Part shown: in pieces, positions 8,701 to 19,460 of the stretch
Layout: every line of letters starts with the position of its first letter
Numbering within the stretch: the stretch's first letter is position 1
Source: Streptomyces lydicus
GTDB lineage: Bacteria; Actinomycetota; Actinomycetes; Streptomycetales; Streptomycetaceae
Assembly: GCF_001729485.1 (NCBI RefSeq)
Contig: NZ_CP017157.1
Span: forward strand, 3,410,001-3,474,000
Length of the DNA stretch: 64,000 nucleotides
Direction: 5' to 3'
The notes under the pieces: model-generated
What the model was told of the DNA's origin: nothing
Database searches by the model: none
What the model saw: the letters and a program-made list of their open reading frames with translations, nothing else
Position numbers and translations under genes: made by a program

Positions 8701-8731
8701 GGGGGCGGTGGTGATGCTCCGTCACCACCCC
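8701..8731. other. stem-loop between PPOX promoter and flotillin gene end
   Basis: GGTGGTGA (8707-8714) pairs with TCACCACC (8722-8729), extended by G-rich/C-rich flanks. It lies in the 213-base gap (8667-8879) just upstream of the PPOX gene and about 150 bases after the flotillin stop, so it may be an operator for the former or a distal terminator for the latter. I see nothing else in this gap. Confidence 0.4.
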
Positions 8732-8879
8732 CGCTCCTGGCCGCATCATGACGCGGCGCGGGCGAAATGCCCGGCAGGCGGGCGGGGGCCCCGCCCGGTC
8801 CGCACCTCCCGGTCACTACTCCGGGACCGGATCTCCACACGCACGGAGGACGGGCGGGAGGCCCGCCGGCGCAGGGCCG

Positions 8880-10127
8880 CTACGACCCGGAGGCCGGGCC
8901 GTCCTGCTTGAGCCTGGTCACCTTCGGGGGCAGCGAGCCGGCGCCGTCGGCCAGCGGAGGAGCCGCGCCGGACGCGCCGCCCGCGGTGCCCGGTGACTTC
9001 TTCAGGGCGTCGAGGATGGCCAGGCCCTGCCCGACGACGGCGGAGGCGATCTCGTTCAGGCCGTCGGTGCCGTTGAGGACGGTCAGCTGCGAGCCGGAGA
9101 TCCCCTCGGCGGCGGCCTCCGCCAGGGCCGGGAGGTTCTCGACGGTGCGGTTGGCGGCGAGCAGCTCCTGATTGCCGTCCCGCAGCGAGGAGGCCAGCGC
9201 GTTGTTCGCGTCGGCACGGGCCTGGGCGACGGCCCGTTCGCTGTACGCGCGGGCGTCCGCCTCGTAGCGGACCTGGTCGCGCTGGGCCTCCGCCAGGGTC
9301 CGCAGCCGGTACGCCTCGGCGTCCGCGGGGCGGCGTACCTCCGCCTCCAGACGCTGGGCGGCCAGCGCGGCCTGCCGCTCGGCCAGCGCGGTCTGCTCCT
9401 CGATGACCTCCTGCGAGGCCCTGGCCTGGGACAACGGGCCGGCCTGTGCGGCGCGGGCGTTGTACTGCTCGGTCTCCGCGCGGAACCCGGCCCGCTTGAT
9501 CGCGGTGTCCCGCTCGTACTCCGCCTTGAGCGCCGCCGCCTGCTGCTCCCGCTCGGTCGCCTCCTGGTCGGCCCTGGCCTGGGCGATCCGGGCGGCGCTG
9601 GCGACGGCCGCGGCGTCCGGTGCGGCCAGGTTGGTGATGTAGCCGGAGGTGTCGCCGATCTCCTGGATCTGCAGGGCGTCGACGACGATGCCGAGCTTCT
9701 CCATCTCGGAGTGGCTGCCGTCCTTGACCTCCTGGGCGACCCGGTCCCGCTCCCGGATGATCTGCTCGACGGTCAGCCCGCCGACGATCGACCGCAGATG
9801 GCCGGCGAAGATCCGCCCCACCAGCTCCTCCATGCTGGCCTGCTCGTCCAGGAACCGCCGCGCGGCGTTGGCGATCGACGGCTGGTCGTCACCGACCTTG
9901 AAGACCGCGACCGCCCGCACGGCGAGCCGGATGCCCTGCTGCGTGACGCAGTCCTCGGAGATCTCCGTCTCCCGCAGCGACAGCGACAGCAGGCTCGCCT
10001 TCTGCTTGACGGGCAGGACCCAGCAGCCGTGGCCCGTGACGATACGGAATTGGGCGTCCCCGGCCCGGCGCTTCGAGCCGGAGATCAGCAGCGCCTCGTT
10101 CGGCGCGGGAACATGCCAGAACAGCAT
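8880..10127 (-). CDS. flotillin-like SPFH/Band 7 protein
   Basis: A 415-residue protein. Residues about 1-180 form an SPFH (Band 7) domain; residues about 190-330 are a long Ala/Glu/Arg/Gln-rich coiled coil typical of flotillins; the tail is Gly/Pro/Ala-rich. A clear N-terminal membrane helix is missing, so membrane contact would be by the hydrophobic N-terminal strand region as in FloA/FloT relatives. The ATG at 10127 has AGGAG eight bases upstream. Flotillins organise membrane microdomains. The small NfeD-like gene just upstream supports a flotillin/NfeD pair. Confidence 0.88.
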   Translation of the reverse strand: MLFWHVPAPNEALLISGSKRRAGDAQFRIVTGHGCWVLPVKQKASLLSLSLRETEISEDCVTQQGIRLAVRAVAVFKVGDDQPSIANAARRFLDEQASMEELVGRIFAGHLRSIVGGLTVEQIIRERDRVAQEVKDGSHSEMEKLGIVVDALQIQEIGDTSGYITNLAAPDAAAVASAARIAQARADQEATEREQQAAALKAEYERDTAIKRAGFRAETEQYNARAAQAGPLSQARASQEVIEEQTALAERQAALAAQRLEAEVRRPADAEAYRLRTLAEAQRDQVRYEADARAYSERAVAQARADANNALASSLRDGNQELLAANRTVENLPALAEAAAEGISGSQLTVLNGTDGLNEIASAVVGQGLAILDALKKSPGTAGGASGAAPPLADGAGSLPPKVTRLKQDGPASGS

Positions 10128-10226
10128 GGCAAACGCTCCTGGTCCGATGCGGCCGCCCCGGGACGGTCCGAAGCCGGCCGTGGGTAGGAGGGGTGCCCGT
10201 CCGGCCACCGCGGCGGCCGGGCCGCG

Positions 10227-10451
10227 TCAGGTGGCGGGCAGCGGCGCGACGATCACCGACCGCGCCGAGGTGTGGTCCACCACGATGACCTGCGTGTACC
10301 GCGCGACGGGCTCCCGGGACCAGGCGGCGAAGGACTCGGTGCCGCCGCGCACCGGCAGCAGCACCTCGCCGGGGCCGTCGGCCGGGATCGACACGGTCAC
10401 CCGCCCGATCAACCCGATCGGGCTGAAGTCCGTGTCATCCCTCGCGCTCAC
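10227..10451 (-). CDS. minimal NfeD-like OB-fold protein
   Basis: A 74-residue protein without membrane segments. The pattern GRVTVSIPADGPGEVLLPVRGG followed by EPVARYTQVIVVD corresponds to the C-terminal OB-fold domain of NfeD, which normally pairs with SPFH/flotillin proteins. It lies 99 bases upstream of the flotillin gene on the same strand. The protease and transmembrane domains of full-length NfeD are absent; it is probably a soluble adaptor for the flotillin. Confidence 0.7.
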   Translation of the reverse strand: MSARDDTDFSPIGLIGRVTVSIPADGPGEVLLPVRGGTESFAAWSREPVARYTQVIVVDHTSARSVIVAPLPAT

Positions 10452-10578
10452 CCGGGCTCCGTCGCTGGTCGAAGCCGCCGTCCGGGCACGTGCCGGACGG
10501 CGGGACGTCTCGACAACTCCACGGTACTCCGGGCCGGGTGCCGCTTCAGGCCGCCGGAACGGGGGGCGTACCGGCCGC

Positions 10579-10896
10579 TCAGGCGTCCAGGCGGGCCGGC
10601 CGGGCGGCCGGGACCTGTTTGCGCGGCGGCAGCACGTCCGGCGCCCGGTGCGGCCGGAGGGCGGCGAGCGCCGTCTCGGTCTCCTCGACGAAACAGTGGT
10701 ACGAGACCAGCCGCTGCCACTCGGGATCGGCGACGCCGGGGACGGTGGCGGCGCGCTCGGTCCAGAGGCGTACCAGGCCCGCGAAGACCGGGGTCTGCCG
10801 GGCGATCTCCGCGGTGAGCCACCGGGGCGTGGACCCGGGCCCGGGGAGGAAAGTCTGACCGTGACCTGCGACGGTGCCGGAGGTAGGGGCGCTCAT
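10579..10896 (-). CDS. hypothetical protein
   Basis: A 105-residue protein that I do not recognise. The middle (about residues 25-80: LTAEIARQTPVFAGLVRLW and LVSYHCFVEETETALAAL) is predicted helical and amphipathic; the tail is Pro/Arg-rich. No signal peptide or membrane helix is seen. It is upstream of the NfeD/flotillin genes on the same strand (127-base gap) and divergent from the gene at 11050. The divergent 153-base gap contains a weak ATCAC-N8-GTGAT repeat near 10994. Confidence 0.6.
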   Translation of the reverse strand: MSAPTSGTVAGHGQTFLPGPGSTPRWLTAEIARQTPVFAGLVRLWTERAATVPGVADPEWQRLVSYHCFVEETETALAALRPHRAPDVLPPRKQVPAARPARLDA

Positions 10897-11049
10897 GGAC
10901 GTAGAAACGATTCTTCCGGCCTGGGGTCACTGCGTATTTTTACGGCACCGCCCGCATCCGTCCCGGAGGCATGGGGGCAACTCCCTCGAATATCACCTCA
11001 TGCAGTGATCTATTGCCGGTAAGCGGTTCAATCCGGACGAACAAACGTT

Positions 11050-12060
11050 GTGGCTGTCATGGAACCGAGGGAGTTGTGGGAGCGCCATGCGGTACTCGCA
11101 CAGGCGTTTTGCAGCAGCGATGACGAGGTCCGCCGGACCCAGGGACTCCTCGACGAGGCGGAGGCCCGCCGGTCGCGGACCCTGGCGGCCTTCGCCGTGA
11201 CCGTGGGCAGCGACGCGGTGGTGGCGGACCTGCTCGGCCTCGACGAACGGGAAGTGCGCCTGGCCCGCCGCACGGTGGGCAAGGACGACGCCCGCGCGGT
11301 CGCCAAGAGCCTGCTCGCGCAGCCGGCCCGCGAGCAGCCCCCCGCGGTCGACCAGCCCACGGCGCCGCAGCCGGTGGTGCCCCCGGCGGGCCCGGCCGCC
11401 GCCCACCCCGCCGGCCCGGCTCCTGCCCCGGCCGCGCCCGCCCCGCAGCCCCCCGCGCATCCGTCCCCCGCTCCGCAGGCCCCCGCACCCGCACCCCAGA
11501 CCGTCGCGCCGCCGCTCGCCGAACCGGCCTGGGCACCGGCGCTCGACGCCGTCCTGATGAGCAGCTGGCACGCGGGAGTTGACCTCACCGCCCTCGCCTC
11601 CGAGCTCGGCCTCGACGTCCGGCTGCTGGTGGCCCGCGCCCAGCAGCTCTCCTCCGACAGCCGCCCCGCCGCGCCGTCCGCGCCACCGGACCGTACGGGC
11701 CGCCACCGCCGGATGGCGGGGCTCCAGCCGTCCCCGCAAGCCGACGCCGGCCATCTGCCCTGGCGGGAGAGACCGGCGCCGCCGCCGCGTGAGCACTACG
11801 AACAGGACTCCTGGAAACAGCAGCCGTACCAGAACTACGAGAGCCACACCGGCTATCCGAACTACCAGAACCACCAGACCTACCAGGACTACCAGGTCTA
11901 CGAGGGCCCCCAGCAGCCCGGCCAGCCCGGGCAGCCCACCTGGGACGCCAACGCCATCACCGCCGCCCAGCACGACTGGGACGGCATCCTCAGCCAGTGG
12001 GAGGCCGCCACCCCCACCACCCCGCCGCTCCCCACACCGGGCCACGGCGGTGCCGCCTGA
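11050..12060 (+). CDS. hypothetical protein with two helix-turn-helix-like segments and a disordered tail
   Basis: A 336-residue protein, family not recognised. Residues about 8-95 are helical and contain VGSDAVVADLLGLDEREVRLARR, which looks like a degenerate helix-turn-helix. A Pro/Ala linker follows (about 100-160), then a second related helical segment (ALASELGLDVRLLVARAQQ, about 180-200), then a Tyr/Gln/Asn-rich region (YQNYESHTGYPNYQNHQ, about 258-285) and an Ala/Pro tail. The start could also be ATG 11059. It is likely cytoplasmic; a nucleoid or regulatory role is only a guess. Confidence 0.6.
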   Translation: MAVMEPRELWERHAVLAQAFCSSDDEVRRTQGLLDEAEARRSRTLAAFAVTVGSDAVVADLLGLDEREVRLARRTVGKDDARAVAKSLLAQPAREQPPAVDQPTAPQPVVPPAGPAAAHPAGPAPAPAAPAPQPPAHPSPAPQAPAPAPQTVAPPLAEPAWAPALDAVLMSSWHAGVDLTALASELGLDVRLLVARAQQLSSDSRPAAPSAPPDRTGRHRRMAGLQPSPQADAGHLPWRERPAPPPREHYEQDSWKQQPYQNYESHTGYPNYQNHQTYQDYQVYEGPQQPGQPGQPTWDANAITAAQHDWDGILSQWEAATPTTPPLPTPGHGGAA

Positions 12061-12118
12061 GCCGGGCGGGCGCCCGGCACCGCACCGCACCGTCCGCGGG
12101 CCGTCGATTACAGTGGGC

Positions 12119-12219
12119 GGCGAGCCGTGACTGGCGCTGGGGTGGAGTACCACCGGGGAGCGGCTCGGCCACCATGGTCCCTGCCGCGCGCCTGGGCGCA
12201 CCCGCACGACGCCCAGGAG
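12119..12219 (+). promoter_or_regulatory. ZTP (pfl) riboswitch controlling folD
   Basis: The leader holds the conserved ZTP-riboswitch core: GTGACTGGCG (12127-12136), a hairpin GGTGG-AGTA-CCACC (12141-12154), GGGGAGC (12155-12161), and after a linker CCTGGGC (12191-12197). CGAGCCG (12121-12127) pairs with CGGCTCG (12161-12167) to close the first domain. CCTGGGCG (12191-12198) can instead pair with CGCCCAGG (12210-12217), which covers part of the ribosome binding site AGGAG (12215-12219). This suggests translational control: the purine intermediate ZTP/ZMP would hold CCTGGGC in the aptamer and free the site. Known pfl RNAs regulate folate one-carbon genes. Confidence 0.9.
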
Positions 12220-12224
12220 CCCCG

Positions 12225-13097
12225 ATGACGACACCCGCCACCCAGTCCCCGACGTCCCCCACCGCCCGCCTCATGGACGGCAGCGCGCTCGCCCGCCGCA
12301 TGGTCGAAGAGGCCGCCGAGCGGGCGGCGCTCCTCACCCGGCGGACCGGCCGGACCCCGTGCCTGGCGACCGTGCTGGTGGGCGACGACCCGGCCTCGGT
12401 GACCTACGTCCGCATGAAGCGCAGCCGCTGCGAGCAGGCCGGGATCCGGTCCCGGCACGTCGCCCTGCCGGCCGCGACCACCACCGCCGAGCTCGTCGAC
12501 ACCCTCACCGCGCTGTCGGACGACCCCGAGGTGCACGGCATCCTCCTCCAGCACCCGGTCGGCCCGCACATCGACGAGCGCGCCGCCTTCGAGGCCATCG
12601 CCCCCGCGAAGGACGTCGACGGCGTCACCTACCACTCCTTCGCCACGATGAGCTTCGGCGCCGACGGCTTCGCCTCCTGCACACCCGCCGGCATCCTCCG
12701 GCTCCTCGACCACTACGGCGTCGAGCTGGCGGGCAAGCACGCGGTGGTGGTCGGGCGCAGCGCCATCCTCGGCAAGCCCGTCGGGATGCTGCTGCTCGGC
12801 CGCGACGCCACCGTCACCTACTGCCACTCCCGCACCACCGACCTCGCGGCGCTCACCCGGCAGGCCGATGTCCTGGTCGCCGCCGTCGGCCGGCCCCGGT
12901 TCCTGACCGGCGACCACATCAAGCCCGGCGCCGTCGTCATCGACGCCGGCTACAACCCCGGCAACGTCGGTGACGTGGACTTCGACTCGGCGCGCACCCG
13001 CGCCTCCCTGATCACCCCGGTCCCCGGCGGCGTCGGCCCGATGACCATCGCCACCCTGCTCACCCAGACCGTCGACGCGGCGGAGCGCCTGAGCTGA
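12225..13097 (+). CDS. folD: methylenetetrahydrofolate dehydrogenase / methenyltetrahydrofolate cyclohydrolase
   Basis: A 290-residue bifunctional cytoplasmic enzyme that converts 5,10-methylene-THF to 10-formyl-THF. The catalytic Tyr61-x3-Lys65 (YVRMK), the NADP-binding VVVGRSAILGKPV (about 176-188) and the C-terminal PVPGGVGPMT motif are present. ATG 12225 follows AGGAG in the riboswitch expression platform. Its location beside the betaine-demethylation island, whose dimethylglycine oxidase yields methylene-THF, fits a catabolic one-carbon role, although the riboswitch also ties it to purine synthesis. It converges on the reductase gene with a 24-base gap. Confidence 0.95.
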   Translation: MTTPATQSPTSPTARLMDGSALARRMVEEAAERAALLTRRTGRTPCLATVLVGDDPASVTYVRMKRSRCEQAGIRSRHVALPAATTTAELVDTLTALSDDPEVHGILLQHPVGPHIDERAAFEAIAPAKDVDGVTYHSFATMSFGADGFASCTPAGILRLLDHYGVELAGKHAVVVGRSAILGKPVGMLLLGRDATVTYCHSRTTDLAALTRQADVLVAAVGRPRFLTGDHIKPGAVVIDAGYNPGNVGDVDFDSARTRASLITPVPGGVGPMTIATLLTQTVDAAERLS

Positions 13098-13121
13098 GCG
13101 CCCGGTTCGAGTGAGGGCGGG

Positions 13122-14291
13122 TCAGGCGGTGGCCGGCCGGGTGGCGCGGGCGAGTTCGCGGCGCAGGCGCATGAAGGGGCGGGGGCGGTTGAGCGCGAGC
13201 ACGGCGGTGGTGCGGCCGTCGCGTTCGTAGCAGGCGAGGAACGAGCGGTCGTCGGGGGAGCCCTCGACGAGGCGCGGGGTGTCGCCGGGCGCCCGCCGGC
13301 CGGCGAACTGGATGCGGACGCCGTACTGGTCGGACCAGAAGTACGGCAGTGAGCGGTGGGTGGCGACGGTGCTGCCGGCGAGCAGGTTCCGGACGGCCAC
13401 CGCGGCCTGTTCGGTGGCGCTGGTCCAGTGCTCGGCGCGGCTGCCGGCGGCCCGGGCGACGTCGCCGACGGCGACGACGTGCGGGAGCGGGGTGACGCCG
13501 CCGGCATCGCACACGACGCCGTCGTCGAGCGGGAGGCCGGAGCCTTCGAGCCAGGCGGTGTGCGGACGGACGCCGATGCCCACGACCACGACATCGGCCC
13601 CGAGCAGCCGCCCGTCGGACAGTTCGACCGCGGTGACGCGGCCGTCGGCGCCGGCGCCGTGCAGGCGGCTGACGCCTGTCCCGGTGAGGAGGGTGACCTT
13701 GTGGTCGGCGTGCAGAGTGGCGCAGATCCGGGCCATCTCCTCGCCGAGTTGGGGGACGAGGGGGAGCGGGGCGGCCTCGACGACGGTGACCTCGTGGCCG
13801 AGGGCGGCGCAGGAGGAGGCGACCTCGGCGCCGATGAAGCCGGCCCCGATCACCACGACCCGGCGCGCGCCGCCGGCCAGGTCCGCGCGGAGGGCCTGGG
13901 CGTCGTCGAGGGTGCGCAGGGTGTGGGTGCCGGTGGGGACCTCGCCGGGGAGCCGGCGCGGGGCGGCGCCGGTGGCGAGGACCACGCCGTCGGCGCTCAG
14001 TGACCGGCCGCCGTCGAGGAGCACCGCGCCGGCCGCGGTGTCGAGTCCGGTGGCGCGGGTGCCGAGCAGCCACTCGGCGTCGAGTTCGGCGATCTCCTCG
14101 GCGTCGGCGAGGGCGAGTTGCTCCTGGCCGGACGCGCCGGTCAGGAAGTCCTTGGACAGCGGCGGCCGGTCGTAGGGGCGGTGCCGCTCGTCCCCGACGA
14201 TCACCAGCCGGCCGTCGAACCCCTGGGCGCGCAGGGCCCGGGCGGCGTACAGGCCCGCGAGGGACGCTCCGATGACTGCGACCGACTTCAT
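13122..14291 (-). CDS. FAD-dependent ferredoxin reductase of the Rieske oxygenase system
   Basis: A 389-residue protein with an FAD-binding GxGxxG-like motif at 8-13 (GASLAG), a NAD-binding GAGFIG at 149-154, and VVAVGDVAR near residue 285, the order seen in oxygenase-coupled NAD(P)H:ferredoxin reductases. A C-terminal reductase domain of about 80 residues follows. The frame is open further upstream, but the ATG at 14291 overlaps the stop of the Rieske ferredoxin gene (ATGA arrangement), giving translational coupling. It probably reduces that ferredoxin to feed the Rieske oxygenase at 19461-20591. Confidence 0.9.
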   Translation of the reverse strand: MKSVAVIGASLAGLYAARALRAQGFDGRLVIVGDERHRPYDRPPLSKDFLTGASGQEQLALADAEEIAELDAEWLLGTRATGLDTAAGAVLLDGGRSLSADGVVLATGAAPRRLPGEVPTGTHTLRTLDDAQALRADLAGGARRVVVIGAGFIGAEVASSCAALGHEVTVVEAAPLPLVPQLGEEMARICATLHADHKVTLLTGTGVSRLHGAGADGRVTAVELSDGRLLGADVVVVGIGVRPHTAWLEGSGLPLDDGVVCDAGGVTPLPHVVAVGDVARAAGSRAEHWTSATEQAAVAVRNLLAGSTVATHRSLPYFWSDQYGVRIQFAGRRAPGDTPRLVEGSPDDRSFLACYERDGRTTAVLALNRPRPFMRLRRELARATRPATA

Positions 14292-14608
14292 GCGGCGGTG
14301 CCCTCCTCGGCGAGGTGGTGGACGTAGATCATGCCGTCCTCGACGGTCACCGGGTGGGTGCGAACGGCCCGGCGTGCGGGCAGGCAGGTGGGTGCGCCGG
14401 TGCGCAGATCGAATGAAGCGGCGTGCAGCGGGCATTCGACCAGACACCCCTCCAGCCAGCCGTCCGCGAGCGAGGCGTCCTGGTGGGTGCAGGTGTCGTC
14501 GATGGCGTACAGCTGCCCGTCGGCGTTGAAGACGGCGACAGGAGGTGCGGTGTCGATGCGTACGGACTCGCCCACGGGCAAGTCGGCGAGGTGGCAGACA
14601 GGAATCAC
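14288..14608 (-). CDS. Rieske [2Fe-2S] ferredoxin
   Basis: A 106-residue ferredoxin with Cys40-x-His42 (CTH) and Cys59-x2-His62 (CPLH), the Rieske cluster ligands, in the small soluble fold used by multicomponent oxygenases. It starts with GTG 14608 preceded by a G-rich site. The reductase gene overlaps its end by four bases. Together they form the electron-transfer pair likely to serve the oxygenase encoded on the other side of the IclR gene. The promoter lies in the 168-base divergent gap with iclR, which holds an 8-bp inverted repeat. Confidence 0.9.
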   Translation of the reverse strand: MIPVCHLADLPVGESVRIDTAPPVAVFNADGQLYAIDDTCTHQDASLADGWLEGCLVECPLHAASFDLRTGAPTCLPARRAVRTHPVTVEDGMIYVHHLAEEGTAA

Positions 14609-14647
14609 AGGACCCCCCTGTTACTGTTCGGTATCATCGAGTTTCGC

Positions 14648-14676
14648 GTTGCGCACGATGAAGCGCTATGCGCAAC
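14648..14676. promoter_or_regulatory. GTTGCGCA-N13-TGCGCAAC operator, probable IclR site
   Basis: A perfect 8-bp inverted repeat in the divergent gap between the Rieske ferredoxin and iclR genes. The half-site GCGCAAC recurs twice at 15727-15753 before the mycothiol dehydrogenase gene, suggesting one regulator for both. Confidence 0.65.
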
Positions 14677-14776
14677 AGAATCCAGACGGGGAGCGCGTGC
14701 GTCAAGCGATCCCAGGAAATGCCGGCCGCTCCGACTCGGACCCGCGAGTGGGTTCCCAGGTGGTGAGATCCCGTAC

Positions 14777-15580
14777 ATGACGGACATCGTGGAGGAACAG
14801 ACGGACGGCAGGCCGCCGAAGGGGCCGGCGAGCGCCGTGCAGTCGGTGGACCGGGCGGTGACCGTGCTGGAGATCCTGGCGCGCCTGGGCGAGGCCGGGG
14901 TGACCGAGGTGGCCGACGAGCTCGGCGTGCACAAGTCCACCGCGTTCCGGCTGCTGGGCGTGCTGGAGAGCCGCGGGCTGGTCGGGCAGGAGCAGGAGCG
15001 CGGCAAGTACTACCTCGGCGCCGGGGTGTTGCGGCTGGCCGGCGCCGCCGCGGTGCGGCTGGACATCTCCCAGGAAGGCGCGGCGGTCTGCAAGCAGCTG
15101 GCCGACGAGCTGGGGGAGACGGTCAACATCGCGGTGCTGGAGAGCGATGCCGCGGTCAACATCATGCAGGCGCGCGGTCCGGCCTCGGTCACCGCGCAGA
15201 ACTGGCTCGGCCGGCGGACGCCGCTGCACGCCACCTCCAGCGGCAAGGCGCTGCTCGCCCACCAGCCGGGGCCGATCCAGGACGCCGTGCTGGCGCGGAA
15301 GTTGCCGCAGCTCACCGAGCGGACCGTGACGTCGGCGGAGGTGCTGCGCCGGGAGCTGAAGCAGGTCGTCGAGCGCGGTTTCGCGGTGGCGGTCGAGGAG
15401 CTGGAGCTCGGGCTGCGCGCCGTGGCGGCGCCGGTGCGGGCGCACGACGGCTCGGTGATCGGCGCGATCAGCGTGTCGGTGCCGGCCTACCGGCTCGACG
15501 AGGAGCGGCTGCCCGAGGTGGTCAAGGGCACCGTTTCCGCGGCTGAGGAGCTCTCCCGGCGGATGGGGTACGCGTGTTGA
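14777..15580 (+). CDS. IclR-family transcriptional regulator
   Basis: A 267-residue regulator. The winged helix-turn-helix is at about residues 20-80 (AVTVLEILARLGEAGVTEVADEL, HKSTAFRLLGVLE), and the IclR effector domain follows, with GRRTPLHATSSGKALLA near 150-166. ATG 14777 was chosen because the family domain begins about 20 residues later. It sits between the ferredoxin/reductase operon (divergent) and the catabolic operon (same direction), as expected for the local regulator of betaine catabolism. The ligand may be betaine, dimethylglycine or a similar compound; this is inference. Confidence 0.92.
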   Translation: MTDIVEEQTDGRPPKGPASAVQSVDRAVTVLEILARLGEAGVTEVADELGVHKSTAFRLLGVLESRGLVGQEQERGKYYLGAGVLRLAGAAAVRLDISQEGAAVCKQLADELGETVNIAVLESDAAVNIMQARGPASVTAQNWLGRRTPLHATSSGKALLAHQPGPIQDAVLARKLPQLTERTVTSAEVLRRELKQVVERGFAVAVEELELGLRAVAAPVRAHDGSVIGAISVSVPAYRLDEERLPEVVKGTVSAAEELSRRMGYAC

Positions 15581-15606
15581 GCCGCTGACGGGCGGGGTGT
15601 GCGAGG

Positions 15607-15634
15607 CGGGGCCGGGGCGATCGCTCCGGCCCCG
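15607..15634 (+). terminator. hairpin after iclR
   Basis: CGGGGCCGG (15607-15615) pairs with CCGGCCCCG (15626-15634) around a loop containing GCGATCGC, starting 27 bases after the iclR stop. Confidence 0.65.
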
Positions 15635-15726
15635 TCGTCGTGTCCGGGCGGGTAACGAGGCTTTTACCAACGGCTGGCTCGCACCTCTTGACGGTGCCGA
15701 TCCGGCGTTCCCAGTATGTCTCTCAT

Positions 15727-15753
15727 CGCGCAACCAGTCGTGCACTGCGCAAC
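15727..15753 (+). promoter_or_regulatory. two GCGCAAC direct repeats, probable IclR binding region
   Basis: CGCGCAAC (15727-15734) and TGCGCAAC (15746-15753) are spaced 19 bases apart, about two helical turns, and end 15 bases before the mycothiol dehydrogenase start. The same half-site forms the inverted repeat at 14648-14676. Confidence 0.6.
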
Positions 15754-15768
15754 ACTGAGGGGTAGGGC

Positions 15769-16854
15769 ATGCCACACGAAGTCCGTGCCGTCGTCGCGGC
15801 GAAACGAGGCGCACCGGTCGAGCTGCAGACGATCCTGGTGCCGGATCCCGACCCGGGCGAGGTGCTCGTGTCCGTCCAGGCGTGCGGGGTGTGCCACACC
15901 GATCTGCACTATCGCGACGGCGCGATCAACGACGACTTCCCCTTCCTGCTGGGCCACGAGGCGGCCGGCACCGTCGAGGCGGTCGGCCCCGGCGTCAGCG
16001 ATCTTGCCCCGGGCGACTACGTGGTCCTCGCCTGGCGGGCGCCCTGCGGCAACTGCCGCTCGTGCCGCCGCGGGCGGCCCTGGTACTGCTTCGACTCCCG
16101 CAACGCCGCCCAGCCCATGACGTTGCTGGACGGGACACCGCTGTCCCCGGCGCTCGGCATCGGTGCCTTCGCCGAGAAGACCCTGGTGGCCGCCGGGCAG
16201 GCGGTGAAGGTCGACCCCGCGGCCCGCCCCGAGGCGGCCGGGTTGATCGGCTGCGGGGTGATGGCCGGCTACGGCGCCGCCGTGCACACCGGCGGCGTGG
16301 GCAGCGGCGACACCGTCGCCGTCATCGGCTGCGGCGGCGTCGGCAACGCCGCCATCGCCGGGGCCTCGATCGCCGGCGCGCGCCGGGTCATCGCCGTCGA
16401 CATCGACGAACGCAAGCTCGACGGCGCCACCCGCTTCGGCGCCACCGACACCGTCAACTCCCGCGGCACCGACCCGGTCGAGGCGGTCCGGGACCTCACC
16501 GGCGGGCACGGCGCGGACGTCGTCATCGACGCGGTCGGCCGCCCCGAGACCTACCGGCAGGGCTTCTACATGCGGGACCTCGCCGGCACCCTGGTCCAGG
16601 TCGGCGTACCCGACCCCGACATGCGGATCGAGCTGCCGCTGATCGACCTCTTCGGCCGCGGCGGCGCGCTGAAGTCCTCCTGGTACGGCGACTGCCTGCC
16701 CAGCCGCGACTTCCCCGTCCTCATCGACCGCTACCTCAGCGGACGGCTCGACCTCGACGGTTTCGTCACCGAGACGATCGGCCTGGACGAGGTGGAGTCC
16801 GCCTTCGACAAGATGCGCGACGGCCGGGTACTGCGCTCCGTCGTGGTCCTGTGA
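15769..16854 (+). CDS. mscR: S-(hydroxymethyl)mycothiol dehydrogenase-like zinc alcohol dehydrogenase
   Basis: A 361-residue medium-chain zinc dehydrogenase. Catalytic zinc ligands are Cys42 (CGVCHTD) and His63-Glu64 (GHE); structural zinc ligands are Cys93, Cys96, Cys99 and Cys107. The NAD-binding motif GCGGVG is near residue 185. Motif spacing and length fit the mycothiol-dependent formaldehyde dehydrogenase of actinomycetes, which oxidises the spontaneous mycothiol-formaldehyde adduct. It is the first gene of the betaine-catabolic operon, where the Rieske demethylase would release formaldehyde. Two likely IclR half-sites precede it, and GAGGGGTAGGG is its ribosome site. Confidence 0.85.
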   Translation: MPHEVRAVVAAKRGAPVELQTILVPDPDPGEVLVSVQACGVCHTDLHYRDGAINDDFPFLLGHEAAGTVEAVGPGVSDLAPGDYVVLAWRAPCGNCRSCRRGRPWYCFDSRNAAQPMTLLDGTPLSPALGIGAFAEKTLVAAGQAVKVDPAARPEAAGLIGCGVMAGYGAAVHTGGVGSGDTVAVIGCGGVGNAAIAGASIAGARRVIAVDIDERKLDGATRFGATDTVNSRGTDPVEAVRDLTGGHGADVVIDAVGRPETYRQGFYMRDLAGTLVQVGVPDPDMRIELPLIDLFGRGGALKSSWYGDCLPSRDFPVLIDRYLSGRLDLDGFVTETIGLDEVESAFDKMRDGRVLRSVVVL

Positions 16855-16877
16855 CGGCGCACCGCACCCCCACCTGA

Positions 16878-19376
<2,499 letters not shown>

Positions 19377-19460
19377 GCCCCACCGGCACCCTCAACCCCG
19401 GTCACCTCACCGGGGACACCCCAACCGCCTCGCCGCCGCGCCCGCCTGAGGAGTACGCAC

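Noticed and set aside
11997..12224. In-frame upstream extension of folD starting before the riboswitch
   Set aside because: The stretch contains the conserved ZTP aptamer and overlaps the preceding gene; ATG 12225 with AGGAG is the proper start.
12225..13097. folD as a member of the betaine operon
   Set aside because: It is on the plus strand, converges on the reductase gene and has its own riboswitch; only a functional link through methylene-THF is kept.
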